Below, piece by piece: positions 15,777 to 24,570 of a DNA stretch of 64,000 nt. Each line of letters begins with the position of its first letter. The stretch's first letter is position 1. The notes beneath the pieces are model-generated. The model was given only the letters and a program-made list of their open reading frames with translations, made no database searches and was not told the DNA's origin. The stretch comes from Candidatus Solibacter sp. (GTDB lineage Bacteria; Acidobacteriota; Terriglobia; Bryobacterales; Bryobacteraceae). The stretch spans positions 122,334-186,333 of the forward strand of contig PNKE01000033.1 of the NCBI GenBank assembly GCA_013822245.1. Reading direction: 5' to 3'. A program made the position numbers and the translations under genes.

Positions 15777-16940
15777 ATGCGATTCCTGCCGCTAATTTTC
15801 AAGAACGCACTGAGGAACCGCCGGCGCAGCTTCCTGACGATATCGAGCCTGGCTCTTTCTATTTGTCTATTGGGGGTGTTGACGGCGTTGTATGCGGCGC
15901 TGTTTCACTCGTCGCCGCCGCCGGGACAGGAGTTGCGGCTGGTCACACGGCATAAGGTCTCGATCACGAACGTGATGCCCACCTGGTACAAGGAGAGGAT
16001 CCGGGCCGTGCCGGGGGTGAAGGAAGTGATCATCTGGCAGTGGTTCGGGGGGTGGTACAAGACCGAGGAGCGCGACAGGCAATATTTCTTTCCACGGATG
16101 GCGGCCGAAGCCGACCGGCTGTTTGCAGTGTACCCGGAGTGGGAGATTCCCGAGGATCAGAAGCGGGCCTTCCAGGCGGACCAGACCGGCTGCATTGTCG
16201 GGGCGGACCTGGCGAAGGCGCAGGGGTTCAAGATCGGCGACCGGATCAACATCAGGGGATCGTTTTTTCCGGTCAACCTGGAGCTGACGGTGCGAGGGAT
16301 CTATCATTCGCCGCACGAATCGGATTCGCTGTGGTTCCAGTTCAAGTATCTGGAGCAGGGGTTTGAGAGTCTGGGGTGGCCGAATTTCGCCGGGACGTTC
16401 ACGATGCTGGCCGAATCGCCGGAAGCGATTCCGGGGATTATCAGGGCGGTGGACGCGATGTTCGCCAACGCGGAGGCGCCGACGAAGACGGAGACGGAGT
16501 ATGCGTTCGGGCTGTCGTTTCTGGCTTTTCTTGGCAACGTGAAGATGATCCTGCTTTCGATCTGCGGGGCGGTGACGTTCACGATCCTGCTGGTGGCGGC
16601 GAACACGATGGCGATGAGCGTGCGGGAGCGGGTGAGGGAAGTGGGCGTGCTGAAGACGCTGGGCTTCACGCAGGAGAAGATCCTGGGCATCCTGCTGGGA
16701 GAATCGATGGCGATTTCGCTGATCGGGGCGGGGATCGGGCTGGTGATGGCGCAAGGGTTATGCGTGATGTTGAGGCAGGCGCCGCCCATCGTGCAGCAGA
16801 CCAAGACGCTGACGATCGAGCCGGCGGTGCTGGCGATTCTGATCGGGGTTTCGCTGCTGCTTGGCGTGGCGAGTTGCATCGTGCCGGCGTGGAGCGCGGC
16901 GAGGACGAGCATTCTGGACGCGCTGCGGTTCACAGACTGA
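15777..16940 (+). CDS. ABC transporter permease, MacB/FtsX type (first)
   Basis: Inner-membrane subunit of 387 residues of a type VII ABC system. It has one N-terminal transmembrane helix (about 21-43), a periplasmic MacB-core domain (about 50-235), and three more helices in the C-terminal FtsX domain, with the coupling segment REVGVLKTLGFTQEKILGILLGES. It lacks its own ATPase domain. A second permease, an adaptor and an ATPase follow in the same direction within 3.3 kb, so the four genes probably form one exporter or mechanotransmission complex. Substrates of such systems include lipoproteins, peptides and macrolides; none can be assigned here. Confidence 0.88.
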   Translation: MRFLPLIFKNALRNRRRSFLTISSLALSICLLGVLTALYAALFHSSPPPGQELRLVTRHKVSITNVMPTWYKERIRAVPGVKEVIIWQWFGGWYKTEERDRQYFFPRMAAEADRLFAVYPEWEIPEDQKRAFQADQTGCIVGADLAKAQGFKIGDRINIRGSFFPVNLELTVRGIYHSPHESDSLWFQFKYLEQGFESLGWPNFAGTFTMLAESPEAIPGIIRAVDAMFANAEAPTKTETEYAFGLSFLAFLGNVKMILLSICGAVTFTILLVAANTMAMSVRERVREVGVLKTLGFTQEKILGILLGESMAISLIGAGIGLVMAQGLCVMLRQAPPIVQQTKTLTIEPAVLAILIGVSLLLGVASCIVPAWSAARTSILDALRFTD

Positions 16941-16950
16941 TGAGGCCGAG

Positions 16951-18120
16951 ATGAAGATCCCACTGAGCTACAACCTGCGGAACCTTGCGGTGAGGCGGAC
17001 GACAACGATCATGACGGCGTTTGGCATCGGGCTGACGGTGGCGGTGCTGGCGGCGTCGATGAGCCTGACGGCGGGGTTGCGGGAGGCGTTCCGCGCGTCG
17101 GGGCACCCGCTGCAACTGATCCTGATGCGGGAGGGCAGCGGGGCGGAGTTGAGCAGCCAGGTGTCGAGGGAGTCGTTCAACGAGGTGATCAGGTACAGGC
17201 CGGGAATAGCGAAGCTGAAGTCGGGGGAACCGGCGGCGTCGCTGGAGCTGGTGAACACGATCAACCTGCCGAGCAAGGAGTCGCCGGACGGGATGAACCT
17301 GACCAACCGCGGGATTCTACCGGAAGGCGTGGCGATGCGCGAGGACTTCACGATGGTGCGGGGACGGTGGTTCGAGTTCGGCAAGCGGGAGGTGGTAGTG
17401 GGGTCGGATGTCGCTTCGCGATACCCGGATGCGGGGCTGGGGCGCACGATCCGGTTCGGGCGGGGCGAGTGGCTGGTGGTGGGGGTGTTTGACACGCCGT
17501 TTCCGGCGCGGAAATCGGAGGTGATCGGGGACGCGAATCAGATGCTGCAGGATTTCCAGCGGGGATCGTTGTTTTCGTCGGTTCTGGTGAGGGCAGAGGA
17601 CGAGGTGGCGATGCAGGCGTTGACCAACAGCCTGAGCGCGGAGCAGCGGCTGCAACTGGACGTGCTGACGGAGAGGGAGTATTACGAGCGGCAATCCTCG
17701 TCGGGGAACCTGATTCAATATGTCGGGACGTTCGTGGCGATCATCATGGCGGTGGGCAGCATGTTTGCGGCGATGAACACGATGTATGCGGCGGTGGCGC
17801 GGAGGTCGAAGGAGATTGGGACGTTGCGGGTGCTGGGCTTTTCGAGGCGGAGCATCCTGACGAGTTTCTTCATTGAGTCGATGATTCTGGCGGTGCTGGG
17901 CGGGGTGGCGGGACTGCTGCTGGTGCTGCCGCTGAACGGGTTGACGACAGGCATCGGCGCGGATGCGACGTTCGCAGAGATCGCATTCCAGCTTCGTGTG
18001 ACGCCGGAAGTGGCGTTGACGAGTATGATCTTCGCGCTGATCGTGGGCGCCGCGGGAGGCCTGCTGCCGGCGTTTGGCGCGGCCCGGAAACAGATACTGA
18101 CAGCGCTTCGAGACATGTAG
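16951..18120 (+). CDS. ABC transporter permease, MacB/FtsX type (second)
   Basis: Second permease of the operon, 389 residues, with the same architecture: N-terminal helix (about 18-38), periplasmic domain (about 45-255), and three C-terminal helices with the segment EIGTLRVLGFSRRSILTSFFIES. Having two different permeases suggests a heterodimer rather than the homodimer seen in MacB. The start ATG at 16951 lies ten bases after the stop of the first permease; earlier in-frame codons run through that gene and are rejected. The adaptor gene follows at once. Confidence 0.88.
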   Translation: MKIPLSYNLRNLAVRRTTTIMTAFGIGLTVAVLAASMSLTAGLREAFRASGHPLQLILMREGSGAELSSQVSRESFNEVIRYRPGIAKLKSGEPAASLELVNTINLPSKESPDGMNLTNRGILPEGVAMREDFTMVRGRWFEFGKREVVVGSDVASRYPDAGLGRTIRFGRGEWLVVGVFDTPFPARKSEVIGDANQMLQDFQRGSLFSSVLVRAEDEVAMQALTNSLSAEQRLQLDVLTEREYYERQSSSGNLIQYVGTFVAIIMAVGSMFAAMNTMYAAVARRSKEIGTLRVLGFSRRSILTSFFIESMILAVLGGVAGLLLVLPLNGLTTGIGADATFAEIAFQLRVTPEVALTSMIFALIVGAAGGLLPAFGAARKQILTALRDM

Positions 18121-18126
18121 TTGCAT

Positions 18127-19455
18127 ATGGACGCAGACCTTAAACACCTGAAGATCAACCGGGACGCGGCGACGGCGGGCGGCTCACCGGGCGCTGTGAG
18201 ATGGATCTTGATGGCGTTGATCGTTATCCTGCTGACCGGCGCGGGCTGGTACGGGTATGGACGGTTGAACGCGGCGATCGAAGTGGAAACGGCGCGGGCG
18301 GCGGCGGTTTCGGGCGCATCGGGCGAGAGCGTGGCGTTGAATGCGACGGGCTATGTCGTGGCGGCGCATAAGATCCAGGTGGCGTCGAAGGTGGTGGGCC
18401 GGGTGGCGTGGATCGGGGTGGATAAGGGCGACCTGGTGAGGGAGGGGCAGGTGATAGTCCGGCTGGAGGACGAAGAATACAGGGCGCAATTGGAGCAGGC
18501 GCGCGGGCAGTTGGCTTCGTTGCAGGCGCGGCTGGCGGAGGCCGAAAACGGGTCGAGGCCGGAGGAGATCGCGGTGGCGCAGGCGAATGTGGACCAGGCG
18601 CGGGCGGAGTTGGAGAATGCCCGGGTGAGCGTGGAGCGGACGCGGGGGTTGCACAGGGACGGCGTGCTGGCGCGGCAGGCGCTGGACGACGCCGAGGCGC
18701 AGTTCAAGGCGCGGCAGGCGCGGGTGAACTCGCTGGTGAAGACGTTCGAACTGGTGAGGATCGGGCCGCGGAAAGAGCAGATCGATTCCATGCGCGGCCA
18801 GGTGCAACAGGCGAGGGGGGCAGTGTCGTTTTACGAGACGCAGTTGTCGAATACGGTGATCAAGGCGCCGGTGACGGGGACGATTCTGGAGAGGGAAGTG
18901 GAGCGGGGCGAGTTTGTGACGACGAGTTTTGTGGGTGAGCGGGGAGCGAAGGGATTCGTTGTGTCACTGGCCGATCTGAACGATCTTGAAGTGGAACTGG
19001 ACATATCACAGAACGACTTCAACAAGCTGCGTATGAAGCAGAGAGCGATGATCACGGTGGATGCCTGGCCAAGCAAACGGTGGGAAGGGTTCATCGACGA
19101 GATGTCGCCGGAGGCGAACAGGCAGAAGGCGACGGTGCAGGTGAAGGTGAAGGTGGCGAATCCGGACGAATTTCTGAGGCCGGAGATGAATGCGTCCGTC
19201 GCGTTCGTGGCGGAGCGGACGGAGAGCGCGGCGCCGGCATCGGTACAGGCGGCGTATGCGCCGGCGGCGGCGATCAAAAACGGCAAGGTGTTTGTCGTGG
19301 TGAACGGGAAGGCGGTGGAGAGGGCGGTGAAGACGGGCGGGGTGACGGCGCAGGGGATCCGGATCGACGAAGGATTGATCGGCGGCGAGGACGTGGTGTT
19401 GAACCCGCCGGCGGAGTTGAAGGACGGCATGAAAGTGAAAGTGAAAGGGAGCTGA
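18127..19455 (+). CDS. Periplasmic adaptor (membrane fusion) protein, MacA/HlyD type
   Basis: Adaptor of 442 residues that should link the inner-membrane permeases to an outer-membrane channel or act as a periplasmic valve. It has one N-terminal helix (about 25-46), a lipoyl half-motif with [20 protein letters not shown], a long coiled-coil hairpin (about 110-215, rich in Q, A, E and R), the second lipoyl half with [21 protein letters not shown], and a beta-barrel domain with [24 protein letters not shown] sequence. The ATG at 18127 is preferred to a TTG at 18121. No TolC-type gene is in the window. Confidence 0.9.
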   Translation: MDADLKHLKINRDAATAGGSPGAVRWILMALIVILLTGAGWYGYGRLNAAIEVETARAAAVSGASGESVALNATGYVVAAHKIQVASKVVGRVAWIGVDKGDLVREGQVIVRLEDEEYRAQLEQARGQLASLQARLAEAENGSRPEEIAVAQANVDQARAELENARVSVERTRGLHRDGVLARQALDDAEAQFKARQARVNSLVKTFELVRIGPRKEQIDSMRGQVQQARGAVSFYETQLSNTVIKAPVTGTILEREVERGEFVTTSFVGERGAKGFVVSLADLNDLEVELDISQNDFNKLRMKQRAMITVDAWPSKRWEGFIDEMSPEANRQKATVQVKVKVANPDEFLRPEMNASVAFVAERTESAAPASVQAAYAPAAAIKNGKVFVVVNGKAVERAVKTGGVTAQGIRIDEGLIGGEDVVLNPPAELKDGMKVKVKGS

Positions 19456-19460
19456 AGCGC

Positions 19461-20204
19461 ATGAGCGAGGCGACTGGAGCAGCGGCCGAAGTGATTATTC
19501 GTACACGCAAGCTGACGAAAGAGTTTGCCAGGGACAGCTTCCGGGTGGTGGCGCTGAAGGACGTGGACCTGGATGTGAAGCGGGGGGAGTTCATTGCGCT
19601 GATGGGACCGTCGGGGTCTGGCAAATCGACGCTGCTGCATCTGGCGGCGGCGATGGACCGTCCGACCGGCGGGACGATTGAAGTGCTGGGCCAGGACATC
19701 GGTGCGATGGGCGAGAGCGCGGTGGCGCGGTGGCGGAACCGGCACATCGGCTTTGTGTTTCAGAGCTTCAACCTGATTCCGGTGCTGACGGCGTTCGAAA
19801 ACGTCGAACTGCCGCTGAAGCTGACGCACCTGAAGAAGGGCGAGCGGGATCAACATGCGCGGACGGCGTTGAGGCTGGTGGGCCTGGACGACAGGATGCA
19901 TCATTACCCCAAGCAGCTTTCGGGCGGGCAGGAGCAACGGGTGGCAATTGCGCGGGCGATTGTGACCGATCCCGACATCCTGCTGTGCGACGAGCCGACG
20001 GGGAACCTGGATGCGAAGTCGGCGCAAGAGGTGCTGACGCTGCTGAAGCGGTTGAACGAGGAGTATGGCAAGACGGTCTTGATGGTGACGCACGATCCAC
20101 ATGCGGCGCATTTCGCGCGCACGATCCGGTATCTTGATAAAGGCGAGTTGCTGCCCGAAGGCCAGGCGCCGGAGGATTGGCGCACGCCTGAACCACACGC
20201 ATGA
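19461..20204 (+). CDS. ABC transporter ATP-binding protein, MacB/LolD type
   Basis: Stand-alone ATPase of 247 residues for the preceding permeases. Walker A is GPSGSGKST (49-57), the Q-loop glutamine is Q101 in [10 protein letters not shown], the signature is LSGGQEQR (153-160), Walker B ends [12 protein letters not shown] (D177-E178) and the switch histidine is in VTHDPH. The [20 protein letters not shown] stretch is typical for the MacB/LolD/FtsE group. The start at 19461 follows the adaptor stop by five bases. Its stop overlaps the start of an ATP-grasp gene (ATGA). Confidence 0.95.
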   Translation: MSEATGAAAEVIIRTRKLTKEFARDSFRVVALKDVDLDVKRGEFIALMGPSGSGKSTLLHLAAAMDRPTGGTIEVLGQDIGAMGESAVARWRNRHIGFVFQSFNLIPVLTAFENVELPLKLTHLKKGERDQHARTALRLVGLDDRMHHYPKQLSGGQEQRVAIARAIVTDPDILLCDEPTGNLDAKSAQEVLTLLKRLNEEYGKTVLMVTHDPHAAHFARTIRYLDKGELLPEGQAPEDWRTPEPHA

Positions 20205-21112
20205 GTTCACCGGCCCGCATTGCTGTCCTGTACGAACACCCGGAGTGGTTTGCGCCTCTGTTTACGGAGTTGCGGCGGCGCGGGCGGGCGTATGAGGAGT
20301 GGCCGGCTGCGTCGATGGTGATCGATCCGGCGAGGCGGCAGTGGCCTGAGTTGGTGGTGAACCGGATGAGTACGTCGGCGCGGTGGCGCGGGCATGGGGC
20401 GGGCCAGTTTGCGGTGCTGGAACTGCTTGAGTTGCTGGAGGCGCGGGGCGTGCAGGTGATGAACGGGCGGGCGGCGTATGCGGTGGACATATCGAAGATG
20501 CGGCAGGTGGAGGTGTTCAGGCGGGCGGGGGTGAGGACGCCGAGGACGATTGCCGTGAACGACGCAGGCAGGGCGGCGGAGGCGGCGCGGGAGATTGGAT
20601 TCCCGGTGATGGTGAAGCCGAACTGCGGGGGGGCGGGCGCGGGGGTGAGGCGGTTTGAGACGCCACAGGAGTTGATGGCGGCGGCGGGGGAGTTGGACGC
20701 AGGGTGTGATCATCTGTTGGTGGTGCAGGAGGCGGTTCAGGGGGGCGACCTGCTGAGGACGGAAGTGATCGACGGGGAGATTCTCTATACGGTGAAGATC
20801 GACCGTCCGGCTGGGCTGTATCATTTGTGCCCGGCGGATGCGTGCGGGACAACGGCGACGTTCACGCGGGTGATGGCGTCGCGGGAGATCGAGAACGCGG
20901 TGCTGGCGGTGGCGCGGGCGGCGAAGGCGGATGCGGGCGGGATCGAGTGTTTCGTCGATCCGAAGACGGGCGAGGGGGTGTTTTACGACATCAACGCGCT
21001 GTCGAATTTCGTGGCGCAGCCGGAGCGGGTGCTGGGGTTCAATCCGATGGTGAAGTTCGTGGACGCGATCGAGCGGCGGCTATCGGCGGCGCCGCGCTGG
21101 GGCGGTTTTTAG
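20201..21112 (+). CDS. ATP-grasp domain ligase, RimK-like
   Basis: ATP-grasp enzyme of 303 residues. An N-terminal pre-ATP-grasp domain (about 1-95) is followed by the ATP-binding part with [17 protein letters not shown] (the lysine binds ATP), the hinge segment [12 protein letters not shown], and metal-binding residues in GGIECFVD and FYDINALSN. Such enzymes join a carboxylate to an amine or thiol through an acyl-phosphate; RimK, peptide-modifying graspetide ligases and small-molecule ligases share this form. The four-base overlap with the exporter ATPase gene points to a joint function, perhaps making or tagging the exported compound. No precursor peptide is recognisable nearby. The substrate is unknown. 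Confidence 0.8.
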   Translation: MSSPARIAVLYEHPEWFAPLFTELRRRGRAYEEWPAASMVIDPARRQWPELVVNRMSTSARWRGHGAGQFAVLELLELLEARGVQVMNGRAAYAVDISKMRQVEVFRRAGVRTPRTIAVNDAGRAAEAAREIGFPVMVKPNCGGAGAGVRRFETPQELMAAAGELDAGCDHLLVVQEAVQGGDLLRTEVIDGEILYTVKIDRPAGLYHLCPADACGTTATFTRVMASREIENAVLAVARAAKADAGGIECFVDPKTGEGVFYDINALSNFVAQPERVLGFNPMVKFVDAIERRLSAAPRWGGF

Positions 21113-21225
21113 AGCAAATCCGGCGTTTTCGTGTGCGGCGGCGATATACTGGCTAAGCCCGGACCCGGACGCGGACGTCTTGAGGGTGAAGCGGGCGCCG
21201 GCGGCCGGGCACGAGAGTTCACAGA

Positions 21226-22374
21226 ATGCGCATACGCACCTTCCCAGTTTTTCTCGCCTTTCTCGCCATGGGTTTCGCCGACGCGGTGGGACCGTTTGTG
21301 TCGCTGGCCAAGGATGAGTTTCAACTGTCGAACGCGGTGGCGTCGATGATTCCGTTCGTGGGGCTGTCGATGTTCGGGATACTGTCGATTCCGGTGGGGC
21401 TGGCGCAGGACCGGCGGGGGAAGAAGTTCGTATTGATGTCGGGGTTGCTGGTGGCGCTGGTAGGGCTGCTGAACGCGGCGTTCGGGCTGGATTCGTTCGG
21501 GCGGTTCCTGGTGACGATCCTGCTGCTGGGCGCGGGGGCGGCGATTTTGCAGGTGGCCGGGAACCCGATCATGAGGGACGTTTCGGCGGAGGGCAAGTAT
21601 GCGAGGAACCTGTCGCTGGCGCAGTTTGTGAAGGCGATCGGGTCGCTGTCGGGTCCGATGATTCCGGTGATCGCGGCGAAATACTATGGCGCGGACTGGA
21701 AGGTGATCTTCCCGATCTACGCGGTGGCGCTGCTGGCGGCGGTGCTGGCGGTGGCGGGGTTGAAGGTGGACGAGCGGAGGTCGAGCGAGAAGGCGGCGAC
21801 GTTTGCGTCGTGCGTGGCGCTGCTGAAGAACCCGTATGTGCTGGCGATGGTGATGGCGATATTCTTCTACGTCGGGGCCGAGGTGAGCGTGAGCGCGGGG
21901 ATTCCGATGTATCTGAAAGAGCGGTTCGGGATCGACATCAACAAGGTGGGACTGCTGGGGACTGGGCTGTTTTTCACGGCGCTGACGATCGGGCGGTTTT
22001 CGGGCGGGGTGATCCTGAACTGGATGGAGCCGCGGAAGTTCTTCATGGTGACGTGCGGGCTTTCGATCTTGGGGCTGGCCGGGCTGTTTGTGCCGAACCA
22101 GACGGTGGCGGTGGCGAGTTTCTTCGTGGCGGGGCTGGGTTTCGCGAACATCTTCCCGCTGGTGTTTTCGATCGCGGTAGATTCGATGCCGGAGCATACG
22201 AACGCGCTGTCGGGGCTGATGGTGACGGCGATTGCGGGCGGGGCGATCCTGCCGCCGCTGATGGGGCTGGTGGCGGATCGGACGTCGGTGCAGACCAGTT
22301 TCCTGGTGCCGCTGGCGGCGATTCTGTACATCACGTGGACATCGATGTTGAAGCCGGCCGCACAGGCCAAGTGA
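21226..22374 (+). CDS. MFS sugar transporter, FucP-like
   Basis: Major facilitator of 382 residues with about twelve helices. The N-terminal segment FLAFLAMGFADAVGPFVSLA, the loop GLAQDRRGKKFVLMSGL and ILQVAGNPIMRDV resemble the fucose/glucose-galactose permease group. The gene is followed after four bases by a ROK kinase, then an SDR dehydrogenase, so a sugar or sugar derivative is the likely substrate. The 113 bp before the start contain TATACT at 21145-21150 as a possible -10 box without a clear -35. Confidence 0.85.
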   Translation: MRIRTFPVFLAFLAMGFADAVGPFVSLAKDEFQLSNAVASMIPFVGLSMFGILSIPVGLAQDRRGKKFVLMSGLLVALVGLLNAAFGLDSFGRFLVTILLLGAGAAILQVAGNPIMRDVSAEGKYARNLSLAQFVKAIGSLSGPMIPVIAAKYYGADWKVIFPIYAVALLAAVLAVAGLKVDERRSSEKAATFASCVALLKNPYVLAMVMAIFFYVGAEVSVSAGIPMYLKERFGIDINKVGLLGTGLFFTALTIGRFSGGVILNWMEPRKFFMVTCGLSILGLAGLFVPNQTVAVASFFVAGLGFANIFPLVFSIAVDSMPEHTNALSGLMVTAIAGGAILPPLMGLVADRTSVQTSFLVPLAAILYITWTSMLKPAAQAK

Positions 22375-22378
22375 GGTT

Positions 22379-23497
22379 ATGATGCGCGACTATTCAAACG
22401 ACAGACGCGCGGTGCTGACGCTGGACGCGGGCGGCACGAATTTCGTGTTCTCGGCGATGCAGGCGAACGGGGCGGTGGTGGAGAGCTTTGCGCTGCCGGC
22501 AGAGGCGGGGGACCTTGAGGAGTCGTTGGGGAATATGTTCCGGGGGTTCGAGCTGGTGATGGGCAGCCTGGATGCGGCGCCCTGCGCGATCAGCTTCGCG
22601 TTTCCGGCGCCGGCGGATTATTTCAACGGGATCATTGTGGGGCCGAGGAATCTGCCGGCTTACAAGAACGTTCCGCTGAGGGCGATATTGGAAGACCGGT
22701 TTTCGCTGCCGGTGTTCATCAACAACGACGGCGACCTGTTCACGTATGGCGAGGCGGCGTCGGGGCTGCTGCCGCATGTCAACGGCCTGCTGGAGCAGGC
22801 GGGAAGCCCGAAGCGGTTCAGAAACCTGTTCGGGGTGACGCTGGGCACGGGGCTGGGCGGGGGGATTGTCAGGGACGGCGAGTTGTACACGGGCGACAAC
22901 TCGGTGGCGGGCGAGATCTGGATTCTCAGGCACAAGCACGATCTGGAACTGAATGCGGAAGAAGGGGCGTCGATCCGGGCAGTGCGGCGGGTGTATGCGG
23001 AACTGTCGGGCATCGGGTTTGAAGAAGCGCCGGAGCCGAAGGTGATTTACGACATCGCCAAGGGCAGGGCCGAAGGCAACGCGTATGCGGCGCGCGAGGC
23101 GTTCCGGAAGATGGGCGAGATCGCGGGCGATGCGATCGCGAACGCATCGACGCTGCTGGACGCGCTGGTGGTGGTGGGCGGGGGCGTGTCGGGGGCGCAT
23201 TCGCAGTTCCTGCCGGCGATTGTGAACGAGATGAATTCGACGTACCTGGCGCCGAACGGCGAGCGGTTCCGGCGGTTGATACCGAGGGCGTTCAACCTGG
23301 AGGATCCGGCGCAACTGGAACAGTTCCTGCGCGGCGAGACGACCGAACTCGCTGTACCCTATTCGAAGCGCACGCTGAGGTTCGACGGCTTGCAGCGCAC
23401 AGGGGTTGGCATCACGCGGCTGGGCACGAGCGAGGCGACGTCGATCGGGGCCTATGCGTTTGCGCTGAACCGTCTGGACCGGAGCGAGGCCGTATGA
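22379..23497 (+). CDS. ROK family sugar kinase-like protein
   Basis: Protein of 372 residues with the actin-like ATPase fold of ROK kinases: the phosphate-1 motif LDAGGTN (15-21), FINNDGDLFTYGEA with the catalytic aspartate expected in NNDGD, the GVTLGTGLGGGIV segment that binds phosphate, and VVVGGGVSGA in the adenosine site. The zinc-binding cysteine cluster usual for ROK proteins (C-x-C-G-x2-G-C-x-E) is not visible, and the protein is about 70 residues longer than typical glucokinases. It has no helix-turn-helix, so a kinase is more likely than a repressor. It is operonic with the MFS transporter. Confidence 0.82.
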   Translation: MMRDYSNDRRAVLTLDAGGTNFVFSAMQANGAVVESFALPAEAGDLEESLGNMFRGFELVMGSLDAAPCAISFAFPAPADYFNGIIVGPRNLPAYKNVPLRAILEDRFSLPVFINNDGDLFTYGEAASGLLPHVNGLLEQAGSPKRFRNLFGVTLGTGLGGGIVRDGELYTGDNSVAGEIWILRHKHDLELNAEEGASIRAVRRVYAELSGIGFEEAPEPKVIYDIAKGRAEGNAYAAREAFRKMGEIAGDAIANASTLLDALVVVGGGVSGAHSQFLPAIVNEMNSTYLAPNGERFRRLIPRAFNLEDPAQLEQFLRGETTELAVPYSKRTLRFDGLQRTGVGITRLGTSEATSIGAYAFALNRLDRSEAV

Positions 23498-23745
23498 GAC
23501 CGATACTGCTGTCCGGTGCGGTGAATGCCGCCAGGGGCTCAGGGGATAGACAATTGAATCGGCCGCCGGGGCAGTATCCCGGCAAGCCGGCGGAGAGTAG
23601 CGCGCCGGCGGTGAGGAGCGCCAACCGTCAAATCCTGACGCCGGGCGAGCGGAGCGTGGTGACGGCTGAAGCGGCCGGAGCCGATGGGCGAGGAGCGAGG
23701 TTGGCGATTGCGATTGAGGATTTCAATGCGGCGGCAGGGAGGTAG
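23494..23745 (+). CDS. Uncertain 83-codon ORF between ROK and SDR genes
   Basis: The ORF starts at an ATG overlapping the ROK stop (ATGA) and ends two bases before the SDR start. It has no recognisable domain. Composition is Ala/Arg/Gly/Pro-rich with little hydrophobic pattern, although the last part (RLAIAIEDFNAAAGR) looks more protein-like. The 250-bp stretch could be a real small gene, the remnant of a larger one, or an untranslated spacer. The coupling-like overlap and the good Shine-Dalgarno at its end (for the SDR) are the only support. Confidence 0.3.
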   Translation: MRPILLSGAVNAARGSGDRQLNRPPGQYPGKPAESSAPAVRSANRQILTPGERSVVTAEAAGADGRGARLAIAIEDFNAAAGR

Positions 23746-23747
23746 CG

Positions 23748-24533
23748 ATGGCTGAACGGCTTGAAGGGCTTTCGGCGGTGATCACCGGGTCGGCGCGCGG
23801 GATCGGGCGCGCGATGGCGGAGCGGTTCATCGCCGAGGGAGCGCGGGTTGTGGTCCACGGGACCGACGCCAATCGGACATGCAAAGTGGCCGAGGAATTG
23901 GGGGCGGCGTGTTGCGCCGGGGATGTGAGGAAGCGCGAGACGGCGGAGGCGCTGGTGAAGACGTGCCTGGACTCGTATGGGTCGATCGATGTCTTCGTGG
24001 CCAACGCGGGCCTGGTGCGGATGAAGCCGTTTCTAGAGTTTGACGAGGAGTTCTGGCGGGAGTCAGTGGACGTGAACCTGTCGGGGACCATGTATGGCTG
24101 CCAGTCGGCGGCGCGGGCGATGGTGGAGGCGGGCCGGGGGGGCAAGTTGATCACGGTGTCGACGATCGGGGCCACCATGGGGCAGTTCGGCTTCACCGGG
24201 TACGGGACGTCAAAGGCGGCTGTGATCGGGCTGACGCGGGTGATGGCGGTGGAACTGGCGGCGCATGGGATCACGGCGAACTGCATCGCGCCGGGCCCGG
24301 TGATGAACGAGATGCTGGTGAGCGTCTACGGGGAGGAGCGGTTGAAGGAGCGGCGCAAGACGGTTCCGCTGGGCCGGTTGGCGGAGGCGGCGGAGGTGGC
24401 GAGCATGGCGGTGTTCCTGGCGTCGAAGGAGGCGGGCTACATCACGGGGCAGACGTTTGTGGTGGATGGCGGGGCGTCGGCGGCGGGGTGTTACACGATG
24501 GAGGTGTACAGGCGCGCGGGAGAGCAGGGCTGA
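23748..24533 (+). CDS. SDR family NAD(P)-dependent oxidoreductase
   Basis: Classical short-chain dehydrogenase of 261 residues. Cofactor motif TGSARGIG (13-20), NAG (86-88), and catalytic S138, Y152 and K156 in the segment GFTGYGTSK. The C-terminal TGQTFVVDGG is the usual classical-SDR ending. A GGGAGG-like Shine-Dalgarno lies just upstream. Being downstream of a sugar MFS and a ROK kinase, it may oxidise a sugar or sugar acid, but the specificity is not readable from sequence. Confidence 0.92.
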   Translation: MAERLEGLSAVITGSARGIGRAMAERFIAEGARVVVHGTDANRTCKVAEELGAACCAGDVRKRETAEALVKTCLDSYGSIDVFVANAGLVRMKPFLEFDEEFWRESVDVNLSGTMYGCQSAARAMVEAGRGGKLITVSTIGATMGQFGFTGYGTSKAAVIGLTRVMAVELAAHGITANCIAPGPVMNEMLVSVYGEERLKERRKTVPLGRLAEAAEVASMAVFLASKEAGYITGQTFVVDGGASAAGCYTMEVYRRAGEQG

Positions 24534-24570
24534 ACCGGCCCGGCCGTCGCGGGGAACTACAATCATAACG

